Shown in pieces: positions 32,122 to 40,784 of a stretch of DNA of 64,000 nucleotides; positions within the stretch are counted from its first letter, which is position 1; each line of letters starts with the position of its first letter. Under the pieces are notes generated by a model, which ran no database searches, was not told the DNA's origin, and saw only the letters and a program-made list of their open reading frames with translations. Location: positions 28,979 through 92,978 of the forward strand of contig JAEZYZ010000062.1 of NCBI GenBank assembly GCA_023418705.1, in the 5' to 3' direction. Origin of the DNA: Pseudomonadota bacterium (GTDB taxonomy: Bacteria > Myxococcota_A > Polyangia > Polyangiales > Polyangiaceae). The translations under genes were made by a program, and so were the position numbers.

Positions 32122-33063
32122 ATGAAGTGGCAGCTCAAGGCCGCGCTTCAGGGCGTGCTCGGGCGCGTGCCCTATGGACGGCGTGTGAATCTCGCCTTTC
32201 AGGAGCGCCACGGCGAAATCCGGCGCTTCGACGCGCCTCGGGTGGTCGGCGCGATGGTCGAGCACTTCATCGCGCCAGCGGCGGAACAGCTGGGTGGCAT
32301 CGAACAGCGCCGCGTGCTCGAGATCGGCACCGGCTGGTTGCCGACCCTCCCTTGCCTGTTCGCGGCGCTCGGGGCAGAGGTGTCGACCTTCGACATCGCC
32401 AGGCACCTGAGCGCCGAGCGCGGCCGAAACGTCTGGGACGCTGTCCAGAAAGAGCTGCCGAGCGCGCTGTCGGCCCACGGATTGAGCTTGCCCATCCTTC
32501 GCCACGGGGCCGCCGCGGACGGACAGCGCCCGCGCGAGGTGCTCGCGCCGCTCGGGATCCAGTACACCGCGCCGGCCGACACCACCCGCCTGCCCGTCGC
32601 GTCCGCGTCCCAGGATCTCGTCATCTCGAACCTGACCTTGCAACACATCCCCCCGAAGGTCTTGCCAGCGGTGCTCCGCGAGCTCACGCGCGTGCTGCGT
32701 CCGGGAGGCATCGCCATCCACCGCGTCAACCTGCACGACGAGTACGCCTCCGTCGACCCCAGCGTGAGCGCCATCAATTTTTTGAGATACCCCGATTGGT
32801 TTTGGGAGAGCTTCGGCAACAATCCCATCAAATACGTCAACCGCGAACGCTACCCCTGGTACCTCGAGCAGCTCGCAGACAGCGGCGTCGAGTGCCTGCA
32901 CCTCCGGCGCCGTGAAGACGCGCGCGCGCTGCCCGCGCTCAGGGGCAAGCCGCTCGCAGCGCGGTTCCAGAAATACTCGGCCAGTGAGCTTTCCACCGTC
33001 GGCATCCACGTGCTGCTACGCAAACCGGCCCGAGACGCCGCGGCGGATCTCGCGGCGGAGTAG
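32122..33063 (+). CDS. Class I SAM-dependent methyltransferase
   Basis: 313 residues from the ATG at 32122 (MKWQLKAALQ); an upstream ATG at 32092 is less likely. Motif I reads VLEIGTGWLPTLPCLFAALG, the acidic strand-2 end is VSTFDIARHL, and motif IV SQDLVISNLTLQHIPP matches the Methyltransf_11/25 type. It is followed by VLRPGGIAIHRVNLHDE. The large C-terminal part (INFLRYPDWFWESFGNNPIKYVNRERYPWYLEQL) looks like a substrate-binding cap. It may methylate an EPS sugar or lipid-linked intermediate; that is inferred from position. Confidence 0.85.
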   Translation: MKWQLKAALQGVLGRVPYGRRVNLAFQERHGEIRRFDAPRVVGAMVEHFIAPAAEQLGGIEQRRVLEIGTGWLPTLPCLFAALGAEVSTFDIARHLSAERGRNVWDAVQKELPSALSAHGLSLPILRHGAAADGQRPREVLAPLGIQYTAPADTTRLPVASASQDLVISNLTLQHIPPKVLPAVLRELTRVLRPGGIAIHRVNLHDEYASVDPSVSAINFLRYPDWFWESFGNNPIKYVNRERYPWYLEQLADSGVECLHLRRREDARALPALRGKPLAARFQKYSASELSTVGIHVLLRKPARDAAADLAAE

Positions 33064-33078
33064 CCACAGGTTGGCATC

Positions 33079-33390
33079 CCAGCGCCCTGCTTGTTTGGGT
33101 TCGTGCGCATCAGCACCCACCGTCGAGTGTTCACGCACCCATTGCCTGTCGATGACGCCATCGCTCGTGTTCGCAGGTGGCTCGAGCAACCGAATGTCAC
33201 TTTCCTGGCGCCAGGCGCTCGCTATTCAGAGGTAGCGTTCGGCCTGCTCTCAGAGCTCGGTGCCGGCGCAAACCAACTGCCGACGTGCAGCTCGCAGCAC
33301 ACGCCATCGAGTGTAACGGGGAGGTGCACTCGAACGATGGCGACTTTGCTCGCATTCAAGGCCTGCGATGGGTCAACCCCCTCCGCGGGC
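33079..33390 (+). pseudogene. Broken VapC-type PIN-domain toxin gene
   Basis: Two frames together read as the middle and end of a VapC-like PIN toxin. The first (from ~33082) gives FGFVRISTHRRVFTHPLPVDDAIARVRRWLE...YSEVAFGLLSELGAGANQ. Near 33277 the match jumps to another frame: PTADVQLAAHAIECNGEVHSNDGDFARIQGLRWVNP, carrying the conserved D..LAA.A and S.D.DFAR..GL motifs. The N-terminal ~45 residues with the first catalytic Asp are missing, cut off by the methyltransferase end. So the gene is both 5'-truncated and frameshifted and cannot make an active RNase. No antitoxin is seen beside it. Confidence 0.75.
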
Positions 33391-33438
33391 TGACCGCCCC
33401 CGCGCTCCCGCCCTTGCCGCTCAGTGCGCGGGCCCGAT

Positions 33439-33620
33439 CTATTCCGCAGGGGAAGGCTCCATGGGGTAGACGCAACCCGGCACGACCTTGAGCACGCGGG
33501 TGTAGACGTTCGTCTGTGTCACCAGCCACAGCGTATCATCCCCGCCGCTCACCAGGTGCATCTCGCGGAAATCTCTAACCACCCCGTTCTCCGATGGGTC
33601 GATCTCCACAAGGGCCCCAG
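33439..33620 (-). pseudogene. Possible C-terminal gene remnant
   Basis: The last ~60 residues of a minus-strand frame read protein-like (LVEIDPSENGVVRDFREMHLVSGGDDTLWLVTQTNVYTRVLKVVPGCVYPMEP) and end in TAG, while sequence further upstream in that frame is Arg/His-rich shadow. It may be the tail of a lost gene. No family recognised. Confidence 0.3.
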
Positions 33621-33998
33621 TGCGACAGCGACATCGTGTGCCTCGCCTCACGAACACCACGGGCCGGAGATGGCGACGGTAGTGGTGGAGAAATGGGTGC
33701 AGCGGGCGCCGGTGGGGTGCTCCAGCCTGGCGGTTCGGGAAACGAGACGAGTGGAGTGGCTGGAAGTCTCGGCTCACACGACGGCGCCGGAAGGGCCGGG
33801 AGTGCGTCCGGTTCGGAAGGCGATTCCGGTGGCGAAAGGGACGCGGAGCCCGGGCATGCCTTGAGCGAGAGCCCTGCCTGCATGATCGGATATCGACGTG
33901 TCTCGACGACGAGGTATCTACCGGTTGTTCTCAGTATTCTCGGGGTGGGGGCGTGCGTCCGGCGCAAGCGGCGGTTTATGGTTGCTCGCTTTCCATGA
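33594..33998 (+). other. Gly/Ser-rich frame, possible remnant of a surface protein
   Basis: A plus-strand frame with a linker-like stretch (GDGDGSGGEMGAAGAGG, then PGGSGNETSGVAGSLGSHDGAG) like those of myxobacterial lipoproteins. It then has a hydrophobic segment followed by a basic tail (YLPVVLSILGVGACVRRKRR) reminiscent of a C-terminal sorting signal. There is no clear start signal or signal peptide and it overlaps the next gene's start, so I treat it as doubtful. It fills the ~600-base stretch between the vapC remnant and the CAP-domain gene. Confidence 0.25.
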
Positions 33999-34636
33999 AG
34001 ACGTGCTTGCTCTTGCTGATCGCACTCACCGGATGTGGTTCCCGTGGGATCGGAACCGATCCAGCCACCTGCTCGAACTCTGAACAGCAGTGCGCGGGGA
34101 CCCGACTTTGCTACTCGGGCTGCTATTGTCGAACGGGTGTGCATGACCGCTGCCTTTCGGCTTGTTCCCTTCAGGGCGACGAGCCGCTCGTAGCGTATCC
34201 GCCGCCGGTTGCCCCTGCCAATCTCGACCTCGCGCGCGAGCTCGTCGCGTACATCAACGAGCTGCGCCGCTCACCGCCGTCCTGCGACGGCAGCCAGCCC
34301 CCCGAAGGGTTGGTGGATCTCGAATACGATGAGCGGCTGACTCTGGCCGCGGGACGGCACGCCACCGATATGGTCGGGCGAGGCTACTTCGGGCATCACA
34401 GCCCGGAGGAGGCGAACGTCGTCGATCGCGCTCGAGCCGCCGGCTACCGCGGCTGCGCCGGGGGGGAGAACCTCGCCCGGGGTCACCTCGAACCGAAGGC
34501 GGTAGTGACCGCCAGGCTCGCAAGTCCTTCGCACCGCGAGAACCTCATCGGGTCTGAGTACCAGGCGGCTGGTGTCGCGGTGACCTTCGATGGCGAGACG
34601 CCGCTGTGGGTGTTGACCCTCGGAGACCAGCGTTGA
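33995..34636 (+). CDS. CAP/SCP-domain lipoprotein
   Basis: 213 residues from the ATG at 33995: signal MKTCLLLLIALTGC with lipobox LTGC. A short Cys-rich stretch (CSNSEQQCAGTRLCYSGCYCRTGVHDRC) follows, then a CAP domain: ELVAYINELRRSPPSC, LEYDERLTLAAGRHATDMVGRGYFGHHSPE, DRARAAGYRGCAGGENLARG, ASPSHRENLIGSEYQAAGVAV. The His (ATDM-preceding H and HRENL) and GEN motifs of bacterial YkwD-like CAP proteins are kept. Likely a surface/periplasmic protein of unknown biochemical role. Confidence 0.88.
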   Translation: MKTCLLLLIALTGCGSRGIGTDPATCSNSEQQCAGTRLCYSGCYCRTGVHDRCLSACSLQGDEPLVAYPPPVAPANLDLARELVAYINELRRSPPSCDGSQPPEGLVDLEYDERLTLAAGRHATDMVGRGYFGHHSPEEANVVDRARAAGYRGCAGGENLARGHLEPKAVVTARLASPSHRENLIGSEYQAAGVAVTFDGETPLWVLTLGDQR

Positions 34637-34696
34637 CGTGGCCAGCGGCGGACTGTCCTGCTTTCCGCCTCACGGCCATGAACAAACCTAGCGAAT

Positions 34697-35929
34697 GTGC
34701 CACCATGCGTCACCGTGAGCGCTGAACACGCGGACGTGGCCGTCATCGGCGCGGGCATCGTGGGGCTCGCGACAGCCTTTCAGCTGCTGCGGCGCGAGCC
34801 AGCGCTATCGGTGCTCGTGGTGGAGAAGGAGCCCGCGGTTGCTCGGCACCAGACCGGGCGCAACTCCGGTGTCCTCCACTCCGGTGTCTACTACGCGCCC
34901 GGTTCACTCAAGGCGCGCAACTGTCGTGAAGGCAAGCAGCGGATGGAGGACTTCTGCCGCGCAGAGGGCATCCCGTTCGAGCTCTCCGGCAAGGTCATCG
35001 TGGCCACCGCCGAATCGGAGCTGCCGCGTCTGGCGGAGCTCGCGCGCCGCGGGCGAGCCAACGGCGTCGCCGTGGAGCTCATCGGTGCCGACGCCCTGCG
35101 GCGGCTCGAACCCCACGCCGCGGGCCTGCAGGCGCTGCACGTGCCGGAGGCGGGCGTGGTCGACTTTGCGAGAGTGGCGCGGCGGCTGGCGGAGCGCATC
35201 GCCGAGCGGCCCGGTTGCGGCGTGCGCCTTGGCGCCAAGGTGGAAGGCCTCGAGGTGAGGGGAGGCCACGCCACGTTGACCACTTCAGCCGGCCGTTTCG
35301 AAGCGGGCTACCTCGTCAACTGCGCTGGTGTTTACGCCGATCGCGTCGCGCGCCTCACCGGCCGCGAGCCGCCCGCCCGCATTGTTCCCTTTCGCGGTGA
35401 GTACTACCGGCTGCGTCGGGAGGCGTCGTCGCTCGTCCGCCATCTGATCTACCCCGTGCCCGACCCGGCGTTTCCGTTCTTGGGTGTTCACCTGACGCGC
35501 CGGATCGACGGCAGCGTCGAGTGCGGGCCAAACGCGGTGCTCGCCCTGGGCCGCCAAGCGTACGCGCGGCGCCAGATCGATCGCCAGGACCTGCTCGAGC
35601 TGGCGCGGGACGCCGGCTTTCGGCGCTTCGCGCGGCATCATTGGAAGACCGGGCTCTTCGAGCTCGGGCGATCTTACAGCAAGCGTGTGTTCGCCCGCGC
35701 TTTGCAGCGCCTCGTGCCCGCCGTCCGTCCCGAGCACCTCGAACCGGCGCCCGCCGGCATCCGCGCCCAGGCCCTCGCCCCCGACGGCACCCTCGTCGAC
35801 GACTTCCTGTTCGACGAGGATGAGCGGATCCTCAACCTGTGCAACGCGCCGTCCCCGGCGGCGACGGCGTCGTTGAACATCGGGAGGGTGATCGCGGAGC
35901 GGGTGCTCGGGCGGGTCTTGGTGAGGTGA
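34697..35929 (+). CDS. lhgO: L-2-hydroxyglutarate oxidase (LhgO)
   Basis: 410-residue FAD-dependent oxidoreductase of the DAO family that oxidises L-2-hydroxyglutarate to 2-oxoglutarate. N-terminal dinucleotide fold VAVIGAGIVGLATAFQLL, then the family motif HQTGRNSGVLHSGVYYAPGSLKA, YLVNCAGVYADRVA, IVPFRGEYYRL, YPVPDPAFPFLGVHLTRRIDG and GPNAVLAL. These match LhgO/YgaF. An in-frame GTG at 34715 is an alternative start. It ends just before repeat copy B. Confidence 0.92.
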   Translation: MPPCVTVSAEHADVAVIGAGIVGLATAFQLLRREPALSVLVVEKEPAVARHQTGRNSGVLHSGVYYAPGSLKARNCREGKQRMEDFCRAEGIPFELSGKVIVATAESELPRLAELARRGRANGVAVELIGADALRRLEPHAAGLQALHVPEAGVVDFARVARRLAERIAERPGCGVRLGAKVEGLEVRGGHATLTTSAGRFEAGYLVNCAGVYADRVARLTGREPPARIVPFRGEYYRLRREASSLVRHLIYPVPDPAFPFLGVHLTRRIDGSVECGPNAVLALGRQAYARRQIDRQDLLELARDAGFRRFARHHWKTGLFELGRSYSKRVFARALQRLVPAVRPEHLEPAPAGIRAQALAPDGTLVDDFLFDEDERILNLCNAPSPAATASLNIGRVIAERVLGRVLVR

Positions 35930-35936
35930 GCTTCGC

Positions 35937-35995
35937 CTAGAGCGACAAACGGTTTGCGGAGCAAGCCGTTTGTCGCGGAAAATGAGACCATCTAG
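35937..35995 (+). repeat. CTAG-bounded palindromic repeat, end fragment (copy B)
   Basis: 59 bases starting and ending with CTAG. The core pairs GCGACAAACGGTTTGC with GCAAGCCGTTTGTCGC around a three-base loop. It matches the palindromic end of copy A at 57 of 59 positions, in the opposite orientation, and lies eight bases after the lhgO stop. Confidence 0.8.
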
Positions 35996-36066
35996 ATCTA
36001 GAGTCGGCTCGTCGGTGTCTAGGATCCCGGGTCGCGGGCAAGTGGCGTTTGCGGGCGCACGGCCGC

Positions 36067-36375
36067 TCAATGCCCGATTTCCTTGGCTCGCTTGATGGCC
36101 TGGATCGGAGGCCACATCGGCGTGGGAAGCGGACGCGCCCCCGACTGGCCCTCAAGAAGGTCGAACTGAGCCAAATCCTCGATTTCGAGGTGACGAGGTG
36201 CCACGGTGGCGAAGCCAAGGACGGGATCGCCGTCCACGGCGACGTAGGTGACGCCGAGGTAATGCCGAAACTGATTCTGGCCAGCGTACCGATGGAAGAA
36301 GCGGTCGAGCGCTTCGTCGCCAGATTGGAAGGCCGAGCGATCGTCGTTCGGGCGGAGCGCCCTAATCTCCATCAC
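36067..36375 (-). pseudogene. Truncated GNAT-family toxin (TacT/AtaT-like)
   Basis: 102 residues. The first ~60 match the N-terminus of GNAT toxin acetyltransferases: IRALRPNDDRSAFQSGDEALDRFFHRYAGQNQFRHYLGVTYVAVDGDPVLGFATV. Family members run ~160 residues and continue into the acetyl-CoA-binding Q/RxxGxA motif; here the sequence diverges after FATVAPRHLEI and stops, so the catalytic half is absent. It overlaps the upstream antitoxin frame by 14 bases, as intact modules do. Best read as a decayed toxin. Confidence 0.75.
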
Positions 36376-36611
36376 GCATCAGTTCGCGCAACGCGGGTGT
36401 CGGCTCGGTAGCCTCGGCATTGCGGAGCATCGTTTCGCCGGTCTTTCGAGAGACGACGATGCGCGGGTGGATGATGTACTCGGCCGGTATCTCGTCGAGC
36501 GCCTGCAAGTGGTGCAGGAGCACTTGCTCGATCAGATGCCCTTTCTTGACCCCGGTCTGACGGACGTGCCTCTCCATCAGCTCGCGCGTCGTCTGGGAAA
36601 TACGTCGCCAA
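36362..36611 (-). pseudogene. Antitoxin of the GNAT toxin module, apparently frameshifted
   Basis: The frame 36362-36577 gives ERHVRQTGVKKGHLIEQVLLHHLQALDEIPAEYIIHPRIVVSRKTGETMLRNAEATEPTPALRELM, the typical body of the ribbon-helix-helix-type partner of GNAT toxins. The expected N-terminal strand (ATYFPDD) is found in a different frame just upstream (up to 36611), so a frameshift near 36580 seems to separate it. The ATG at 36577 could still make a protein lacking the DNA-binding ribbon. Confidence 0.6.
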
Positions 36612-36942
36612 CTTCGGTGACGACTTCGCCCGAGCGGCGCTGTCGGACGGCAGCGATTACGACGCCGGTCGCAAAGCGTTCAAGGTCGTCAGCACGGCGA
36701 TGGCGTTGACGGGCGCCGTGCTCGGCGCCCGGGCCGCGATCGCGAAGCCGAAGAGCAAGCGCACCATCGCGACCGACGGAAGGACTGCTCGGGGATGTGC
36801 TCGGAGGCGGCCGTCCGGCAGTGCCGGCGGGAGGCTCGACGTCGTTACCAGCTACCAGCAGAGCGAGGAGGGACTTGTCGACCATCGGGCCCGTAATCGG
36901 GAGTGGCGCGCGAGGCGGCGCGAGCAGGCAATGCCGGTGTGA
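36612..36942. other. No clear gene; possible coding remnant
   Basis: The plus strand reads NFGDDFARAALSDGSDYDAGRKAFKVVSTAMALTGAVLGARAAIAKPKSKRT in one frame, then shifts frame, which suggests a decayed gene end, but I cannot name it. No repeat or RNA gene seen. Confidence 0.25.
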
Positions 36943-38253
36943 TCACTCAGCGGCGGCCGAGGGTCGCGCCAGCCCGTGCTCTCTCACCTGCGCGGCGACT
37001 TCTCCCATCAGCTGCTCGATATCCTCCATTGCGTTGTGCAGCGAGACGGTGAAGCGTAGGCCTGCGTGGTTGCGTGGTACGGCCGGGAACACGCTGGGGC
37101 ACACGTAAAGATGCCGCTCTCGCAACGCCTGGACGACACGGAACGCGAGCTGGGAGCGCCCGCAGCGCACGAAGAAGATGGGCGTGCGGGCCCAGGTCGT
37201 CAGGGGGACGTGAAGCTCGCGCGCGAGCTCGAGCACCCGATCGATGCGGTCGGCGAGGCGCCGCTGAAGCAGAGGGAGCTCCGGGGTCTGGTGCAGCTTC
37301 GCTGAGGCCAGGGCGGCGGCGAGCATCGGCGGTTGGATGGGGCCCGAGAACAACATCGGGCCGCCGCAGCGGCGGACCCGATCGCGGAGCCGTGCGTCGG
37401 GGAACACGAGCGCCCCTCCCGCCGCCGAGAAGCACTTGTTCAGCGACAGGGCCACGACGGCTCGGCTCGTGTCGGCGAGCTGCTCGAGGGCTCGACCGCG
37501 ACCGTGCACGCCGCACCAGGAGGTCGCGTGCGCGTCATCGACATACAGGTAGAGCTGAGGGTGCTGCTCCAGCAAGGCCGAGAGCTCCTCGAAGGGAGCG
37601 AAATCTCCATGCATCGAATACAGCCCGTCGAGCACGTACCAGATCCGCCGGTGCGAGCGGGAGAGTTCGACGAGCTTGGCAGACAGGGCCGAGATCTTGC
37701 TGTGCCGGACCGGCAGCACGTGGGCCTGGTGAAGCAGGCCCGCCGCCGTGTGCAGGCTCGCGTGGGCGAACTGATCGATGACGACGGCATCACCGGGCTC
37801 GACCAGCACCGGCAGGGCCGCGATGTGCCCGAGCGTCGTCGAGGCTGAGACGACGACGGGCCTGTCGGTGATGTGCTCTAGCTCGCTCTCCAGCTCCGGG
37901 TAGAGCGAGGACGTCAAGTAGGCGCGGGAGAACGAGAACTGGGTGCCGTAGCGCCGCACGGCGTCGCTGACGGCGGCTTTCAGCTCGGGCCGGAGCTCGA
38001 GGCCGAGATAGCTGCAGCCGCCGAAGTTCAGCAGCCGCTGCGCGCCGATCTCCACATGCCTTCCCGTATATGGAGATGTCGAAATGCTCTGCCGGATGAC
38101 GCCAGCCTGCTCCGCTTCGAGCACGCTCTGCTCGATCGGATCCACGAAAGGAGCCGGATCGAGGCGACGAGCGCTCGAGTCGATCTTGGGTGTGCGCCGG
38201 GGGGGTTCGGCCGCGCCTTTCGGGGCGCCGGCGGAGGGGCTTCCGTTCAACAT
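36943..38253 (-). CDS. PLP-dependent alpha-oxoamine synthase family enzyme
   Basis: 436 residues from the ATG at 38253 (AGGGG five bases upstream); the frame extends to 38349 without family-like sequence. The fold-type-I layout of the BioF/KBL/SPT/CqsA group is visible: LNFGGCSYLGLELRPELKAA, SFSRAYLTSSLYPELESEL, ASTTLGHIAALPVLVEPGDAVVIDQFAHASLH, LDGLYSMHGDFAPFEEL, YVDDAHATSWCG.HGRG, and the PLP lysine in VVALSLNKCFSAAGGALV. These enzymes condense an amino acid with an acyl thioester. Which substrates are used here is unknown. It is divergent from a STAS-like gene. Confidence 0.85.
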   Translation of the reverse strand: MLNGSPSAGAPKGAAEPPRRTPKIDSSARRLDPAPFVDPIEQSVLEAEQAGVIRQSISTSPYTGRHVEIGAQRLLNFGGCSYLGLELRPELKAAVSDAVRRYGTQFSFSRAYLTSSLYPELESELEHITDRPVVVSASTTLGHIAALPVLVEPGDAVVIDQFAHASLHTAAGLLHQAHVLPVRHSKISALSAKLVELSRSHRRIWYVLDGLYSMHGDFAPFEELSALLEQHPQLYLYVDDAHATSWCGVHGRGRALEQLADTSRAVVALSLNKCFSAAGGALVFPDARLRDRVRRCGGPMLFSGPIQPPMLAAALASAKLHQTPELPLLQRRLADRIDRVLELARELHVPLTTWARTPIFFVRCGRSQLAFRVVQALRERHLYVCPSVFPAVPRNHAGLRFTVSLHNAMEDIEQLMGEVAAQVREHGLARPSAAAE

Positions 38254-38505
38254 GCAGACCCCTTCGACCGCTCCCGGGTCGAAGTTTAGGCGTCTTGGGT
38301 CACTTGGATCCCCAGGTATGACAGCGATCATGACCTGAGGGCTGGGCACGTGTCGAAGCGCGCAAAGCCTGCTTCATGAGCGTAGAGTCGACGTAGAATC
38401 TGCGTAGGTCGCCTCGCGTCGTCGCGACCCGATGCAGGATTGTTGCCTCGACGCACGTCTGGCGTACTTGTTGCTGATCGAACCGCTTCGGAGCGACCCC
38501 CAATC

Positions 38506-39009
38506 ATGAAAACATCCCATGTGCTGTACGGCGACGATGGGGTCATCGTCGCTGAAGTTGGCGCCATCTGCGTCGTGATCTGGCGCAAGGACGTAGTCGA
38601 GCACCGGTTTCGCGAGCAGGCCACCGGTCTCGCGCAAGTGGTGCGCAACCATCGAGGAGGCGACGCGGCGTTCCTCTGCATCATCGAGTCCACGTGCAGA
38701 CCGCCGGACGACCAGCTGCGGCGGGCGTCGATCGACATGGTCGCCGCCCACGACGGGGATCTGAGCTGCGTCGCTTGCGTCGTCGAAGGCTCGGGGTTCC
38801 GAGCGGCGGTGGGCCGCAGCGTGCTCTCGGGCATGTCGCTCATCTTCTCCGGACGCAAAGCGCCGGTCTCGGTGTTCGCGAGCGTGCCGTCCGCCGTCGA
38901 CTGGATGAGCGAGCGTTGCCGCGTGTCGCCCGCCTTGCCCGCGACCGTGGAGCGGTTGCGGTTGCTGTTCGAGTCCAACGCAACGCAGCCATCCAAGGCG
39001 TTGCGCTGA
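38506..39009 (+). CDS. STAS-like protein of a myxobacterial family (paralogue 1)
   Basis: 167 residues (MKTSHVLYGDDGVIVAEVGAICVVIWRKD...). Alternating strands and helices (AAFLCIIE, LSCVACVVEGSGFRAAVGRSVLSGMSLIFS) fit a STAS/SEC14-like alpha-beta fold. It resembles the protein at 40278-40784 in layout: an opening strand, a central hydrophobic strand, a sensor-like VV.. segment and a C-terminal helix. I do not know a function; it precedes a lipoprotein gene by 20 bases and is likely cotranscribed. Confidence 0.6.
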   Translation: MKTSHVLYGDDGVIVAEVGAICVVIWRKDVVEHRFREQATGLAQVVRNHRGGDAAFLCIIESTCRPPDDQLRRASIDMVAAHDGDLSCVACVVEGSGFRAAVGRSVLSGMSLIFSGRKAPVSVFASVPSAVDWMSERCRVSPALPATVERLRLLFESNATQPSKALR

Positions 39010-39029
39010 CGTGCACCCGGAGGATCCTC

Positions 39030-40211
39030 ATGAATCGTCGTCATCTTCTCGTCCTCGCCCTCGCCCTGACCGGATGCGGAGCAGATCCGCAGGTGGAGGG
39101 AGCGGCGTCCGAAGAGCTCCGGGCCGCCTCCGCGGAGCTCATCGAGATCGGCTCCCGCTCAATCAGCTATGATTATGCCCGCCTGGATCTGTTGCCGGCC
39201 GGGGTCGCGGGTGGAAAGAAGGTCGTGTTCGTCGGCGATCCGCTCGGAGGACGGGTCGTGGCGCTCGATCGCTTCACCTCCGCGCGCATCGGCGAGCTGC
39301 CGCCGCCGCCGGACGGGTTTCTGCTGCCGTTCATCGTCCACGCGATCGGTCCGAACCGCGTCGCGGTCCTGGACGCCGGGGGCCTACCGAGCCCGGATCC
39401 GTTCGTTCCGGCGAACCCCACGATCTACGAGTACGAGTACGGGTGTGGCGCCGGCGCTGGGCTCGCGGCCTCCCTGGTGAAGACCATCAGCTTCTCGTCG
39501 GCCTTCATCGGCTTCGCCGAGGACTTCGTGAAGCTCGCCGACGGTCGCTACGTGCTCTCCGATGCGGTCCTGGGCGGCCTGTGGATAGCGACCCCCGACG
39601 GCGACATCGAGCCCGGGATCGTGCCGGCGAGCCTCGAGCCGGAGGACCAAATTCCCGAGCTCGCCGTTTGCCCGGAGATGCCGATGATCGATGTTGGCGG
39701 GGTGCCGTTTCTGTTCTCCGGCGCCACCCTGCCGGGCGCCTCGCCGCTCGGCTTGGCCGAGCGCGCGGGCCTGCTGTACTTCTATTCGCCCTGCGCCGAG
39801 GGGTTGTACGCCGTCCCCCTCGCCGCGCTGGCGGACACGCGGGCGCCGCACGAGCGGGCGGCGGACATCCGCCTGGTCGCCGCCAAGCCTGCAGATGTGC
39901 CCGTCGAGCAGCTGCTCGGGCTCACCTTCAACCCGTTCTCACCTTGGGACCGCTGGCTCTATGCCGCAGATTCCCTACAGCTGCGCATCATCCGTATCGA
40001 CGTAGCCACAGGTAGGCGGCAAGTCGTCGCGGACCACCCGGATCTCTTCAACTTCCCGTCGTCGCTAGCGTTCTTGCCGCCCGTGCTCGGCGTGAGCCCG
40101 CTCGCGGTCGTCTCGAACCAGCAGCATCGCCTGACCCTCACGAACGCCGCCATCAGCGAGGATCTGGCGGCGCCGCCGTTCATCATCGCGAAGGTCTTCG
40201 CGCTGCCGTGA
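39030..40211 (+). CDS. Beta-propeller lipoprotein (SMP-30/gluconolactonase-like)
   Basis: 393 residues from the ATG at 39030 with GGAGG six bases upstream. The signal MNRRHLLVLALALTGC ends in lipobox LTGC. Repeated strand patterns with Asp/Gly turns (VFVGDPLGGRVVALDRFTSARIGEL, KLADGRYVLSDAVLGGLWIATPDGDIEPG, NPFSPWDRWLYAADSLQLRIIRIDVATGRRQVV) fit a six-bladed propeller of the SMP-30/NHL type. Likely periplasmic or surface-bound. It sits between two STAS-like paralogues. Confidence 0.75.
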   Translation: MNRRHLLVLALALTGCGADPQVEGAASEELRAASAELIEIGSRSISYDYARLDLLPAGVAGGKKVVFVGDPLGGRVVALDRFTSARIGELPPPPDGFLLPFIVHAIGPNRVAVLDAGGLPSPDPFVPANPTIYEYEYGCGAGAGLAASLVKTISFSSAFIGFAEDFVKLADGRYVLSDAVLGGLWIATPDGDIEPGIVPASLEPEDQIPELAVCPEMPMIDVGGVPFLFSGATLPGASPLGLAERAGLLYFYSPCAEGLYAVPLAALADTRAPHERAADIRLVAAKPADVPVEQLLGLTFNPFSPWDRWLYAADSLQLRIIRIDVATGRRQVVADHPDLFNFPSSLAFLPPVLGVSPLAVVSNQQHRLTLTNAAISEDLAAPPFIIAKVFALP

Positions 40212-40277
40212 AGGGAGGCCTCCGCCTGCACGAAGCACGCCCGTCGGGCAGACCGCGCGCGCCCCGTGGGTGCTCGC

Positions 40278-40784
40278 TCAGCGCCAGCTCGGCTTCTTGG
40301 TGTCGATCAGCGGCCAGGTTTGGTTGATGGCCTCTTCGACCTGCCGACGCTCGCTGCGTGTCAGGCCGAGGTGCTCGTAGGCCGCCTCCACTTCCGAGCT
40401 CTGAAAGGCCCGATGTCCCTGGTTGAACAGCGCGACGCCCGCCGAGATGAAGCGCATCTTGAGGCTGTCGGAGACGACGGCGACGGGGACGGGCCCCCCG
40501 GAGAGAGCCTGCTCGAGCTTCTTGCGTTGCCTGCCGTCCGGACCCCCGCCCTCGGTGACCACCAGGACGCGGACGCGCCGGTGCTGTTCGCGGATTTCCT
40601 TCAGCATTCGGAGGCACTCTTGCCACTCGAGATCGGTTGGAGAGTCGTTGTTTTGTACGAGAATGAGAACGTCACCGACACTTCGCGTGACAAGACGCTT
40701 ACCTTCGTTGGCACTATTGCGGAAGCTCACGACATTTTCCCTGATTTGCGCGCCGCCCGCGCCCTTCGCGGACCAGCTTGGCAT
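40278..40784 (-). CDS. STAS-like protein of a myxobacterial family (paralogue 2)
   Basis: 168 residues. The central part VGDVLILVQNNDSPTDLEWQECLRMLKEIREQHRRVRVLVVTEGGGPDGRQRKKLEQAL, then VPVAVVSDSLKMRFISAGVALFNQGHRAFQ and a C-terminal helix, has the same layout as the protein at 38506-39009. The true start may be the GTG near 40730, as the first ~18 residues are less protein-like. Convergent with the beta-propeller lipoprotein. Function unknown. Confidence 0.6.
   Translation of the reverse strand: MPSWSAKGAGGAQIRENVVSFRNSANEGKRLVTRSVGDVLILVQNNDSPTDLEWQECLRMLKEIREQHRRVRVLVVTEGGGPDGRQRKKLEQALSGGPVPVAVVSDSLKMRFISAGVALFNQGHRAFQSSEVEAAYEHLGLTRSERRQVEEAINQTWPLIDTKKPSWR

Noticed and set aside
31542..32138. 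Minus-strand frame overlapping the GT4 start and intergenic region
   Set aside because: Arg-rich, crosses into GT4 in another phase; no family resemblance.
34697..35929. lhgO start region as part of a larger operon with the CAP-domain gene
   Set aside because: 61-base gap and no related function; no evidence beyond same strand.
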